A program made the position numbers and the translations under genes. Shown here one piece after another: positions 7,166 to 14,698 of a DNA stretch of 14,698 nucleotides. Within the stretch, counting starts at the first letter, position 1. Every line of letters starts with the position of its first letter. The notes beneath the pieces were generated by a model. The model saw only the letters and a program-made list of their open reading frames with translations. It searched no databases and was not told where the DNA came from. This DNA comes from Methanocorpusculaceae archaeon UBA456 (GTDB lineage: Archaea > Halobacteriota > Methanomicrobia > Methanomicrobiales > Methanocorpusculaceae): contig DAJQ01000041.1 of NCBI GenBank assembly GCA_002496395.1, positions 1-14,698 on the forward strand, in the 5' to 3' direction.

Positions 7166-8154
7166 TCATTCGCCATCCTCCTGGAGTTCAATGAGGTCGT
7201 ACGACGTCCGCACCACCCCGATATCATACTCGATGAGCAGGTTCACCATCTGCTCACCGTTCATCAGGGCGATGGGTATCTTGTCCGGCTGTTCCGCCTC
7301 CTGCCGGGCACCGGTGGAGAAGTCACTCGTGGTGATGATCAACCCCTGCTCGTGCGCCCCAAGGGAGCCCCTGACCTGCTGCACGATCGGAGCCAGGACG
7401 TTGTTCTTCCAGCGCTTCACCTGGACCGCCATCTTTGTCCGGATGAGATCGCCGGTGACAAGCGTCCCCCGGACATCGATGCCCCCGTCGCCGCTTGTCC
7501 GGGTAACCACGACGTCCTCAAACCCGATCTTTGCAAGCAGTTCCCCGACGAGCTCCTCAAACGCCGCGGGGTCCATCGCCCCGAGCCGCTGCAGAAGGTG
7601 CTCTCGCACCTCGCGGTTATGCACCTCGATCTGGTAGGGAAGCTCTCCCTCATGCCACCGGGTCAGCCCAACGTAGCCCCTGCCGAGTTTCTCGAACCTG
7701 GGGAGTTCTCCTCGCTTGATCTGTCGCTGGATCTCGGTGAGGATACCGGCATACATCATCGCCTCGGGCGTCAGCCCCCCGGTCTCGATCAGGTTGAGGT
7801 CCAGAGCCTTCTGGGGATATCCCGGTAATGCATCGGCTCCTGGCCGGCATACTCCTCCAGCACCACCTCACCGGCATCCAGGAAGGACATGCGAGCGGCA
7901 GCCCTGGGCTCTGGAGAGGGGGCGGGGTGCCCATCCCCCTGACAACCGTATACGCCGGGGCTGGCGCGATAGAACTGAGATTGTTCCCCGTTTCTCTTGA
8001 TATCCACCGCGATCCCGGCGTTGACAGTGTCCCACGGCGTCAGCCCTTTCGTTCTCCAGAGACCCTGGTCGAGGATACGCTGTGTGATCTCCTTATAGTG
8101 GAGGGGCCCACCTTCCTCCTCAAGCACCCGACGCACAGCCTCAAGGACACTCAT
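7166..8154 (-). pseudogene. mrr: HARE-HTH/Mrr-type restriction endonuclease, frameshifted
   Basis: Predicted DNA endonuclease. Two HARE-HTH (HB1/ASXL-type winged helix) domains come first: SVLEAVRRVLEEEGGPLHYK at the start, and a second beginning SFLDAGEVVLEEY. A C-terminal Mrr catalytic domain follows: FEELVGELLAKIGF, then GDGGIDVRG and MAVQVKRWK, the D...QxK form of the PD-(D/E)XK site, then QQVRGSLGAH and GLIITTSDFS. The frame breaks in the second HARE-HTH. The first frame ends MHYRDIPRRLWTST at about 7790, while the downstream frame reads ALDLNLIETGGLTPEAMMYA. One base is missing near 7808-7816, beside a run of four Gs. Its ATG overlaps the hsdM stop (ATGA at 8151-8154), so the two were translationally coupled. 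Its stop lies within 45 bases of the fic start. Confidence 0.87.
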
Positions 8155-9988
8155 CCCATCATCTCCCGCACCATACCAAGGATCTCTGCCTCCAGGCTCT
8201 TAATCTCCGCCTCGTTCTCGACAAGCGGCCGCGGCGGCGTGTAGGTGTAGAAGTAGCGGTTGAAGTTGATCTCGTAGCCCACCCTCCCGACACCCCCGTC
8301 CTTCGCATCGACGACCGACTCGTCGATCCAGGCATCAGGGACATGGGGTTTCACCTCCCGCTCAACGTAGTCGTAGACCGACTCCCCCAGGGGGACGTTC
8401 TCGGTATCCCGGAGGTCAGGGTCAGGGTCAGGCTGCCCCTTCGCATCAACGCAGACGCTCGCGTTCTCGTCCCGCTTCCCGAGCGCCGAGAGGATCGCCC
8501 TCCTGACCGGAGAGCGCAGGTTCATGCCCTCAAACCCCGCCGCAAGCACCCGCTCAAACGCCTCCCGGTTCAGATAGACCTGGTCGCCTGCCATCCCCTG
8601 GAGGAGGAGGGCGAGGATCTCCCTCTGCAGCCGCTTCCCCTCCGCCACCTCCACAAGCCCCGCCTCCCCCTTCTTCCGGGTGGTCGCCAGGTTTACAAAC
8701 GCCCTCTCCGAGCGCAGGCGCGCGATCCGCTCCGGGGTTATGGCAAAGTTCAGGCGGAGCGGCCGTTCGACCGTGATCTTCCGGTACCCAAAATCAGTGG
8801 TATCAAATATCTTCACATGCTCCGACTCCGCAAAGGTGCGGAAGAGCCGGGTGATCTCCTGGATCTGCTCGTCCGTGATCTCGTGACGTTTATCTCCGAG
8901 GCTCTTGCGCATCTTCACGTAGCATCCGGTCGCATCGATGAGCTGGACCTTGCCCTTCCGCCTCTCCTCCTTCCGGTTCGAGAGCACCCAGATGTAGGTG
9001 CTTATCCCGGTGTTGTAGAAGAGCTGGTCAGGGAGCGCCACAATCCCCTCCAGCCAGTCGTTCTCCAGGATCCAGCGCCGGATCTCGCTCTCCCCCGACC
9101 CCGCATCCCCGGTGAAGAGCGGGGACCCGTTCATGACGATAGCGATCCTGCTCCCGCCCTCCTCCGGCGGAACTTGTTTTGAGAGCATATGCTGGAGAAA
9201 CAGGAGTTGGCCGTCGCTGATCCGGGGCAGCCCCGCCTCAAACCTCCCCGCCGACCCCCGTGCATGCTCTGCCCGGATGAAATCCGCCCCCTTCTTCCAC
9301 GACTTCCCGTACGGCGGGTTGGAGATCATGTAGTCGAACGTCATGTTCGGGTGGCCATCCCTTGAAAAGGAGGAGTCGGGTTTGATGGTATCTGCGTCCC
9401 GGCCGTCGCCTTTGATCAGCATATCGCTCTTGCAGACCGCGTAGGTCTCGTCGTTCGGGTTGATCGCAGAGACCGTGAGCATCCCCCCGGTCCCGCAGGC
9501 CGGGTCATAGACCTTCTTGACAATAGAGTTGTGAGCGAGCATATCCTCATCGCCCGTGAGCATGAGGTTTGCCATCAGTTTGATCACCTCACGCGGCGTG
9601 AAGTGCTCACCCGGTCAGGATGGAGGTCGACAGAACCAGAAGCAAACATCTGGACCAGGGGGTACAGGGAGCCTTTCTCGTGCAGGGTCTGGATCGTGTT
9701 CCTGATCTTGAACCGGTCCAGGATATCCCGCATATTCTCCGAGAATCCGTTGATGTAGTCGATCAGGTTCTTCTGGATATTGGCCGGGTCATCCAGGAGA
9801 CGCCTGAAATCATATTTTGAGGTATTGTAGAAGGCGTATCCAGACTCGTGCTTGAGGATCAGGTCCAGGTTCTCGATCTCGTCTTTCAGTTCGTCATACT
9901 TCTTCAGGACGTTCTCTTTGGTCGGTGCAAGGACGCAGTCGATCCGCCGCACCACCGTAAAACTCAGGACGGGTATCGATCCCCACAT
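8151..9988 (-). pseudogene. hsdM: type I-like N6-adenine DNA methyltransferase HsdM, disrupted
   Basis: Modification subunit of type I restriction systems. Seen: FTVVRRIDCVLAPTK, SGYAFYNTSKYDF and DYINGFSENMRDIL in the N-terminal domain, then EHFTPREVIKLM, SAM-binding DPACGTGGML (near 9487-9515), catalytic NPPYGKSW (near 9297-9325), and the family C-terminus YEINFNRYFYTYTPPRPL. At about 9603-9616 the sequence jumps from DLHPDRVS straight to EHFTPRE. The roughly 25 residues expected between them are gone and the frame changes. The 5' end is also damaged: upstream of about 9975 another frame reads FLGDYCRRCGDRYP, resembling the residues before FTVVRR, and about 40 N-terminal residues are not found before 10020. 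No HsdS or HsdR is in the window. The downstream mrr gene overlaps its stop. Confidence 0.88.
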
Positions 9989-10235
9989 CTCCTACAATAG
10001 TCGCCCAGGAACTGATCCGATGCAGGCCGAGGCATCTCTCTCTGCGATACGGCATGGCAAGATCAGAAGTCCCCGGCTCGTCCCTCTGGTTGCAGGCAGA
10101 ATCTGAGGACGGGACTGGAATGATGGCGGTGTTGAGCGACTGGACGCCGGATTCGTGAGTGATGCAGGACCCTCTCCTGCGACGGGAAGGCGAGCGGGAA
10201 AGAATGATATGCGATGCGGAAAGAGATACAATAGT

Positions 10236-10664
10236 ATGAGACGACGCCACCAGCTGGATGCGGAAGAGAAAGAAGAGGTTCTCCGCACCATCCGCACGGT
10301 CCTCGCCGGATTTGACGAGATAGAGGTGGGGTATGTCTTCGGCTCGTTCTCGCAGGGGGATTTCGGCGACGTGGACGTGGCAATCCTCGTCGCCGGGGAG
10401 CCCACCCCCTACCAGGCGATGCGGTTTCGCGCGAGGGTCGAGCGGGAGCTCGAGCGAGGGTTTTGTTACCGTTTTGAGGCTGACGTGAAGATCCTCAACA
10501 CCGCCCCGGTCTCTTTCCAGTACGAGGTCATCAAGAGCGGCCGACGCGTATTCTCCCGCGATAACGAGCGGAGAGTTCGGTACGAGGCGGGTGTGCTCTC
10601 CCTGTACCTCGACTATGCAGACACGCTCGACTGGTTCGACCGGGTTCTGCTCACGAGGGCTTGA
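10236..10664 (+). CDS. mntA: MntA-type minimal nucleotidyltransferase antitoxin
   Basis: Antitoxin of the HepT/MntA system. Known MntA proteins silence HepT by adding AMP units to a tyrosine near its active site. Seen: a strand-turn VFGSFSQGDFGDVDVAIL with Gly36-Ser37 and the metal-binding pair Asp45/Asp47, and a third Asp83 in FEADVKIL. The spacer between GS and DxD is seven residues, two shorter than the common GSxxxGxxxxxSDxD form. The ATG at 10236 is chosen because the preceding in-frame codons are not family-like; an alternative ATG is at 10209. The stop (TGA at 10662-10664) lies 2 bases before the hepT ATG, forming one operon. Its base composition matches the GC-rich host, unlike the CBASS genes. 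The frame is intact. Confidence 0.85.
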   Translation: MRRRHQLDAEEKEEVLRTIRTVLAGFDEIEVGYVFGSFSQGDFGDVDVAILVAGEPTPYQAMRFRARVERELERGFCYRFEADVKILNTAPVSFQYEVIKSGRRVFSRDNERRVRYEAGVLSLYLDYADTLDWFDRVLLTRA

Positions 10665-10666
10665 GA

Positions 10667-11101
10667 ATGGTCAGGGACGAAGGGGTCCTCGCTCACCTCC
10701 GGGAACTGGACGAGGCAGCCGGGGACTGGGAGCGCTACCGGTCCATCACCCTCGAAGACCTGAGGACCGACAGGGACAAGCGGAATATGGTGCTGCACGC
10801 ACTCCTCGTCAGCATCCAGGCATCGATCGATATCGCGAACCACCTGATCGCGGCCTCCAGCTCCCGGCGGCCTGAGACCTACCGGGAGAGTTTCGCGATC
10901 CTCTGTGACGAGGGGCTGATCCCGGAAGACCTCGGGACCCAGCTCTCAGACCTTGCGGGCTTTCGGAATGTTCTGGTCCACCTCTACTGCCGGCTGAACC
11001 TGGACGAGGTCTACGGGGTACTCCAGGATGACCTACCGGTCGTGAACCGGTACCGTGATCTGGTCCGGGCGATGCTCCGTGACCGCCTCCTCCCGGAGTG
11101 A
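10667..11101 (+). CDS. hepT: HepT-type HEPN RNase toxin
   Basis: Toxin partner of MntA. HepT proteins are all-helical HEPN ribonucleases with an Rx4HxY active site. Here RNVLVHLY gives Arg100, His105 and Tyr107; the Tyr is the residue MntA AMPylates in studied pairs. A preceding helix, NMVLHALLVSIQASIDIANH at 40-59, is the typical HEPN dimer helix. Length (144 residues) is normal. The ATG at 10667 has GAGGG at 10655-10659 upstream; a TTG at 10661 would add two residues and overlap the mntA stop. The gene is complete and ends just before the galE fragments, forming the right edge of the island. Confidence 0.87.
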   Translation: MVRDEGVLAHLRELDEAAGDWERYRSITLEDLRTDRDKRNMVLHALLVSIQASIDIANHLIAASSSRRPETYRESFAILCDEGLIPEDLGTQLSDLAGFRNVLVHLYCRLNLDEVYGVLQDDLPVVNRYRDLVRAMLRDRLLPE

Positions 11102-11150
11102 CGGCTGGACGCCGGAGTAAACCGGGGAGGATCTCCTCGCCCCTTCTACA

Positions 11151-11193
11151 CCGCTCCGGCCCGGTGGCCCGTCGCGTCTCCATCAGGAGGTCG
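11151..11193. repeat. right copy of the long direct repeat flanking the island
   Basis: Begins CCGCTCCGGCCC and ends TCCATCAGGAGGTCG. It is the near-identical partner of 1296-1337 in the same orientation, about 9.85 kb away. It includes the same junction between galE sequence and unrelated GC-rich sequence. It starts 50 bases after the hepT stop. Confidence 0.7.
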
Positions 11194-11225
11194 GTGATGC
11201 CTCCCCTTGATGAAGGTCACCCAGG
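11151..11225 (-). pseudogene. galE-like epimerase fragment B
   Basis: Minus strand reads VTFIKG, then a scrambled form of SITDL, then LLMET followed by RRATGPERC. It is the same short central piece of a GalE-like gene as fragment A and ends in the same foreign sequence after LLMET. Relative to an intact gene it has lost about six bases around the DLDLL codons and shifted frame. Nothing recognisable as galE is seen between 11226 and 11375. Confidence 0.65.
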
Positions 11226-11375
11226 GACGTGCGAGTGTCTCTACAGGGACTCCGAGCCCGGGCCGGCGACGTCGCGGGGTCCACCCAGGGGTCGTGGACG
11301 GGCACCGACCCGTCAGGTGAAGTATGCGTGCGGCATGAAATCGTTGATCCCGCGAGTGGAGAGGGTCTCCCGGCC

Positions 11376-11610
11376 GACCGGGGCACGGACGGGATTGCTA
11401 CCCGGAGAAAGATGCCGTCCGCGCCGGGGAAGGTCTCCATTAAAAGATCAAGGTCGGTGATGCTCCCTTCGATGAAGGCCACCCGGGGGTGGTCGACGTT
11501 CACCCGCCGCCCGGTGGCGAGGTTGTCGATGATGACGACGTCGTGGTGTTGTGCTAAGGTGTCTGCAAGGTTCGAGCCAAGCCGGCGCCGCCGGTGACGA
11601 TGTAGCGCAT
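11376..11610 (-). pseudogene. galE: galE-like epimerase fragment C (5' end present)
   Basis: The best preserved of three fragments. The ATG at 11608-11610 gives MRYIVTGGAG, the Rossmann nucleotide-binding start of UDP-glucose 4-epimerase-type enzymes. The next codons lack four bases: GGCTTGGCTCGAAC replaces the sequence expected for GFIGSN. The frame therefore shifts, and the rest reads ADTLAQHHDVVIIDNLATGR, then RVAFIEGSITDLDLLMET, then FPGADGIFLRVAIPSVPRS. Homology ends near 11376, so the catalytic YxxxK part and the C-terminal domain are missing. The HQA expected before AIPSV is RVA here. It is a relic and not an expressed enzyme. Confidence 0.82.
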
Positions 11611-11795
11611 GAAGAGTTTATGGCGGTGGGGATGTTTAGGGGTTTCTGAATGGAGCCGGAGTGTCCGGCCGGTTCGAAAGTTCGAGGAGAGATGCTACAG
11701 GGTTCGCAAAATGAGAGATCCTCCATACCATCGCCGCCCGGCAGAGTAACAATGCACCTCACCCTGGACACCGATGGCCGGCAAACTCCCCGGGC
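11611..11795. other. intergenic, no gene seen
   Basis: Lies between the galE relic start and the ywgA-like stop. It contains short self-complementary patches (GGAGCCGGAGTGTCCGGCCGG; GTTCGAAAGTTCGAGG) that may form weak hairpins or hold the old galE promoter. No coding frame has family-like sequence. Confidence 0.4.
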
Positions 11796-12362
11796 TCAGG
11801 TCTCCCCTCCCCCGATCTCCCTGATCACCGGCTCCGCTTCCCGAAACATCTCATCAACGAAGCAAACCGCCTCTTTTGCTTCATCATAGGTGATGTGAGG
11901 CTTGAGTTCAGTGATCCGCCGTGCTCTGACCTCGCATCCCTGGTCCCGTGTCTCTTTTATCACGTAGAGTGCCGTGGCGATCTTTTCGAGGTCTTTCACC
12001 CCGCGCGTCCCGAATTTCCGGGCAACAAAGGCTATCGCAGGCCGGTACTTCGCGAGCGTCCGGGGTACCTTTACCTTTAACCTGGCACTCACGTTCGTTG
12101 TTTTGAGGGCATTCCCGTACGGCTCGGGCTTGATCTCCCACTCCAGGAGGGCGTCGGCCCGCATCGATGCCAGCTCGTCTGAGAGGTCGAAGGAGAAAGG
12201 ACCGTGCTTGTACATGACGTAGGGGAACCCCAGGGGTATCCCCATCATCGCTTCGAGGAAGTAGGTGGCCTTCTGGATATGCGTCTCCCCGCACCAGCTC
12301 CCGTAGTTCGTGAGTTCATCTATGAGCTCAAACAGCAGTCCATCTCTCTGTATCTGTTTCAT
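11796..12362 (-). CDS. ywgA: YwgA-like protein
   Basis: Resembles the uncharacterised YwgA family. Seen: LLFELIDELTNYGSWCGETH, IQKATYFLEAMMGIPLGF and YKHGPFSFDLSDELASMRAD at residues 8-70, a strongly conserved-looking block, then a helical C-terminal half ending FREAEPVIREIGGGET. It has no membrane segment. The ATG at 12360-12362 overlaps the stop of the HD-domain gene in an ATGA pattern; a longer in-frame start at 12422 would run into that gene and adds non-conserved sequence. In Bacillus subtilis ywgA is also beside the HD gene ywfO, so the pairing supports both calls. The biochemical role is unknown. The frame is intact although its operon partner is broken. Confidence 0.75.
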   Translation of the reverse strand: MKQIQRDGLLFELIDELTNYGSWCGETHIQKATYFLEAMMGIPLGFPYVMYKHGPFSFDLSDELASMRADALLEWEIKPEPYGNALKTTNVSARLKVKVPRTLAKYRPAIAFVARKFGTRGVKDLEKIATALYVIKETRDQGCEVRARRITELKPHITYDEAKEAVCFVDEMFREAEPVIREIGGGET

Positions 12363-13666
12363 GCCGTATCCTCCAGTTCTGATCCAGATTCGATGATGTT
12401 TTCGCGTTTTCTGTTCAACCATGCTCTCCCGGCATCGAGCAACTCCGGACGGATGTACACCGTATCCACCGCGACTTCGGGAATATGCCGGAGTACATCT
12501 GATTTCAGGAGGGAGGATACGATCCTCTCATCCGGTTCGAGAACGGGGAACGCTGCCTGACTCGCAGGTATCTTCGGCCTATCGTGGCGTACGTTCTCTT
12601 TTCCGAATGCGGCACATGCGGCCGTATAGATTGCCAGCCCTGCCTCCCTGTACTTCATGATATCGTCCGGATTTCTCGTATATAACACCCGGTAATGGTT
12701 TCGCATCACGATCCTCTCTGCAGCATCATGACCGGGGAGACTCGGATCCCTGCTGGCTCTCCATATGCCGGCCATCACCTCGTTATCGGTGACGTTGAGA
12801 TGATCTGCGACATCACCAACCGGCCCCCGAGAAGCCACGCCTGTAGGTATTCCTTCAAGTGTATACCATAGATCCGCCGCACAGGGTGAAAGTATAGCTG
12901 AGTGAACATGAAGTATCGTGCCAGCAGGAGTGCCTCTGCCGATTGAAGCCCCCCGGACTCTACGCCGAGGGCAGGTTCCTTTGATCCGCCTTCATAAGTC
13001 TTAGGAAGGACCCGAAGGGTCTCTATCAGGCGATAGTGATCGAACCTGCCATGTGCGACCCCGGTATGGTGTGAGTCCCGCAGGAGATAGTCCATCCGGT
13101 CGGCACCGAACGCATCTCCCGTGATGATCTCCGAGAGTATCGCTTCAGTATTGGAAAAAGGTCTTCTTTTTGGGGTGATCCCGACCCAGCGCGAGTTTTG
13201 CCACATCCTCGGTCCGGATCTTTAACATATCCCAGAGCCTCCCCATCTCATCGCTCTCGATGAGCCGGAGGGTCATCACCTCATGATTACAGTCCCCGGG
13301 AAAGAGATCTTCTGAAGCATGGGAGAAAGGTGCGTGGCCGATGTCGTGGACAAGCGCAGCCATTCTCAGGACACGCAGATAGTACATCTGCTCGTACTTA
13401 GGGTCGGTATCCAGGATAGCGATCCCTCCGTTCTCCAGCACGGCGTTATAGATCCGTGTTGCCAGTTCCATGACACCAAGCGAGTGCTCAAACCGCCTGT
13501 GAGTTGCCCCCGGATAGACCAGGCTGGTCAACGCAAGCTGGTGGATATGGCGAAGACGCTGGACCGGTGCTGAGTTCAGGACCTCTCTCTCGCTAGAGTC
13601 CATATGGACGAACGCGTAGATCGGATCCCTGATCTCGTGGTTGTTTTTCTTTGCCGTTCCTCTCAC
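12359..13666 (-). pseudogene. YwfO-like HD-domain phosphohydrolase, two frameshifts
   Basis: HD-superfamily metal-dependent phosphohydrolase of the dGTPase/YwfO type. Seen: KNNHEIRDPIYAFVHMD, RLRHIHQLALTSLVYPGATH, the metal ligand His in HRRFEHSLG (about 56-61), the His-Asp pair in LVHDIGHAPFSHASED (107-108), and the later Asp in GADRMDYLLRDSHHTGVAHG. The protein is spread over three frames. One shift lies near 13160-13172, by a run of five Ts, between DHPK and PFSNTEAIL. A second lies in the run of five Cs at 12824-12828, between LQAWLLGG and VGDVADHLN. All metal ligands are before or near the first break. The GTG at 13664-13666 is the most likely start, but the frame is open upstream to 13789. 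Both breaks sit in homopolymers, so sequence error is a real alternative to true loss. Confidence 0.83.
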
Positions 13667-13760
13667 CTTCTTCTCAAGCAATCCCTGTCTCCCCAAAAAC
13701 GAAACCTGTTTACCATCGACGGCAGAGGGAAGATCGCCCCACCCCGCCAGAAAAAGAGTT

Positions 13761-13770
13761 AGAATAAAAT
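13761..13770 (-). promoter_or_regulatory. possible TATA box for the HD/ywgA operon
   Basis: Minus strand ATTTTATTCT in otherwise GC-rich DNA between two genes on the same strand. It would start transcription near 13740 and leave a leader of about 75 bases before the GTG at 13666, longer than for the other genes here, which is one reason the start codon is uncertain. Confidence 0.35.
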
Positions 13771-13813
13771 AGGGTGGAACGTGGGGCAAAAACCCCGTTC
13801 CTTTCCCTTCTTC

Positions 13814-14323
13814 TCAGTCCAGCGACGCGACGGCGTCGGCCCAGGTCTCGACCGCTTCCCTGATGGCCTCATCCTGGTAGGACGAGAGCCTGAGGGTCTT
13901 CCTCGTGAAGGTGAGGTAGTAGTCGTCGCCCGAGGGGTCGTGGCACCGGAGCTGGGCGTAGTAGGTCTCGTGCGGGAGGTCGCGGGTGGGCGTGCCACCC
14001 ATCGCGGTCTTCAGCGCCGCGTTCGCAAGGGCCTCCGCGGCGTTCGCCTCGAAGGCTGCGATCGTCGGGGAGTTGAGCGAGACCGTCCCGACACGCTTCC
14101 CATCATCTTCGTCGAGGAAGTTCACCTTCGCGGTGTAGTGCTCGCGGTTGCGGATGATGGGGGCGATGGTCTCGCCGGCTTTGGTCGTATACCCCACGCA
14201 CCCGAAGGGGTTGTCGTCGATGACCGACTGGACGAGGTTGTTAAACGACGTTACGTCGGGGATCGGGACCGAAAGTTCCCGGACCGCCGTTCTGTTTATA
14301 GTACTCACTACAAAGTCTGCCAT
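13814..14323 (-). CDS. hypothetical protein, 169 residues
   Basis: Not assigned to a known family. The protein is soluble, acidic and of mixed strand and helix content. Seen blocks: MADFVVSTINRTAVRELSVP at the start, FNNLVQSVIDDNPFGCVGY, KVNFLDEDDGKRVGTVSLNS, a helical AAFEANAAEALANAAL, and YYLTFTRKTLRLSSYQ near the end. It has no signal peptide or membrane helix. The ATG at 14321-14323 is supported by AGGAG at 14333-14337, 9 bases upstream, and a TATA-like element at 14368-14376, giving a short leader. The gene is intact with strong GC bias at third positions, like host genes. It is followed by the HD operon on the same strand. Confidence 0.75.
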   Translation of the reverse strand: MADFVVSTINRTAVRELSVPIPDVTSFNNLVQSVIDDNPFGCVGYTTKAGETIAPIIRNREHYTAKVNFLDEDDGKRVGTVSLNSPTIAAFEANAAEALANAALKTAMGGTPTRDLPHETYYAQLRCHDPSGDDYYLTFTRKTLRLSSYQDEAIREAVETWADAVASLD

Positions 14324-14367
14324 GGGTTCTGTCTCCTGCCTGCCAGGGTTCCCGGGAATGTGACAGA

Positions 14368-14376
14368 CATATACAG
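14368..14376 (-). promoter_or_regulatory. TATA-like element for the 169-residue gene
   Basis: Minus strand CTGTATATG, about 48 bases before the ATG at 14323. With an archaeal start about 25 bases downstream this leaves a leader of roughly 20 bases, enough to carry the AGGAG site at 14333-14337. Confidence 0.45.
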
Positions 14377-14501
14377 GGTGGGCGGGAGAGGGTATCAGCC
14401 TGACTGTATCAAAAACGCTGGATCTTGCCCGGATTCACCAATATATCCTTTACCGTATGGCTTTTCGATTCAGCCGACCCATACTCCCACAGGAGGAGAC
14501 C

Positions 14502-14698
14502 ATGTCCACCGAGAAGACCACCCGGGAGCTCGTCTACGAGACGAACCGCGACGTGAAGTGGATATGCCGGACGCTCCAGCGGATGGAGGCCAGAGGGGCG
14601 TTCCATCCCCCTCCCCGTCAGCCCCACCCCCAATCGCGATACTCCCACGGAAGCCGTGCTATGTGTAACTGCAAGGAATCAGCAGATTTGAAGGGCGG
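14502..14698 (+). CDS. small protein, 3' end outside window
   Basis: The ATG at 14502 is preceded by AGGAGGAGACC, one of the best ribosome-binding sites in the window. An AT-rich CAATATATCC at 14438-14447 could be its TATA box. The first 29 residues, starting MSTEKTTRELVYETNRDVKW, form a plausible helix resembling the N-terminus of small XhlA-like proteins (RDVKWICRTLQRME). After residue 31 the sequence turns into a Pro/His-rich tail (AFHPPPRQPHPQ) unlike that family. This suggests a frameshift or fusion near 14593, or simply a different gene. 65 codons are visible without a stop. Confidence 0.45.
   Translation, partial: MSTEKTTRELVYETNRDVKWICRTLQRMEARGAFHPPPRQPHPQSRYSHGSRAMCNCKESADLKG

Noticed and set aside
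6658..7828. Long plus-strand frames opposite fic and mrr
   Set aside because: Shadow frames; the minus strand carries Fic and Mrr motifs.
8343..9182. Open plus-strand frame of 279 codons
   Set aside because: Antisense of hsdM, whose minus-strand motifs DPACGTGG and NPPY are unmistakable.
13782..13796. GGGGCAAAAACCCC as a terminator of the 169-residue gene
   Set aside because: Only four paired bases and no T-run in the right place.
13781..14668. Open plus-strand frame of 295 codons
   Set aside because: Antisense of the 169-residue gene, which has a good ribosome-binding site and TATA element; the plus-strand product is Gly/Arg/Val-rich without domains.
1..14698. CRISPR arrays, tRNA or rRNA genes, intact insertion sequences
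   Set aside because: Looked for by eye; no regularly spaced repeats, cloverleaf-like or rRNA-like sequence, and no transposase frame found.

Overview
The window looks like chromosomal DNA of a euryarchaeal methanogen, probably of the Methanomicrobiales (Methanoculleus-like). The reasons are an Orc1/Cdc6-type initiator, archaeal TATA-like elements at leaderless spacing, Shine-Dalgarno-led starts, and GC-rich coding DNA. The taxonomy is inference. No rRNA, tRNA, CRISPR array or intact transposase is visible.

Layout. At the left edge lies an Orc1/Cdc6 gene on the minus strand whose 3' end is outside the window (1-1085). Positions 1178-1381 hold a broken fragment of a galE-like epimerase gene. 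From about 1400 to 11100 lies a defence-rich accessory region. It starts with an AT-rich two-gene CBASS locus on the minus strand: a CD-NTase followed by a Cap15-type two-TM beta-barrel effector (1421-2913). The CD-NTase reading frame has an in-frame TAG at codon 21. Next come a decayed stretch (about 3040-3633), two unrecognised plus-strand genes (3634-5024), and a PD-(D/E)XK-like nuclease gene facing them (5039-5986). Then follows a minus-strand operon, hsdM, HARE-HTH/Mrr restriction endonuclease, Fic (about 9988 down to 6053), in which all three genes are disrupted. A plus-strand MntA/HepT pair (10236-11101) closes the region. Two more galE fragments (11151-11225 and 11376-11610) lie just beyond it, in the same orientation as the left one.

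Right of the island is a YwfO-like HD phosphohydrolase gene with two frameshifts, overlapping a YwgA-like gene (11796-13666). An unrecognised but intact 169-residue gene (13814-14323) and the start of a small plus-strand gene (14502 onward) follow.

How the parts work together. CD-NTase would make a nucleotide second messenger on infection and Cap15 would respond at the membrane. The hsdM-Mrr-Fic operon would combine modification, restriction and AMPylation. HepT/MntA is a toxin-antitoxin pair. Direct galE-derived repeats flank the whole set, which suggests an island built by repeated insertion at one locus. Five reading frames carry small indels, many in short homopolymers, so either the island is decaying or the assembly has residual indel errors. 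That question decides whether most of the defence genes are functional.
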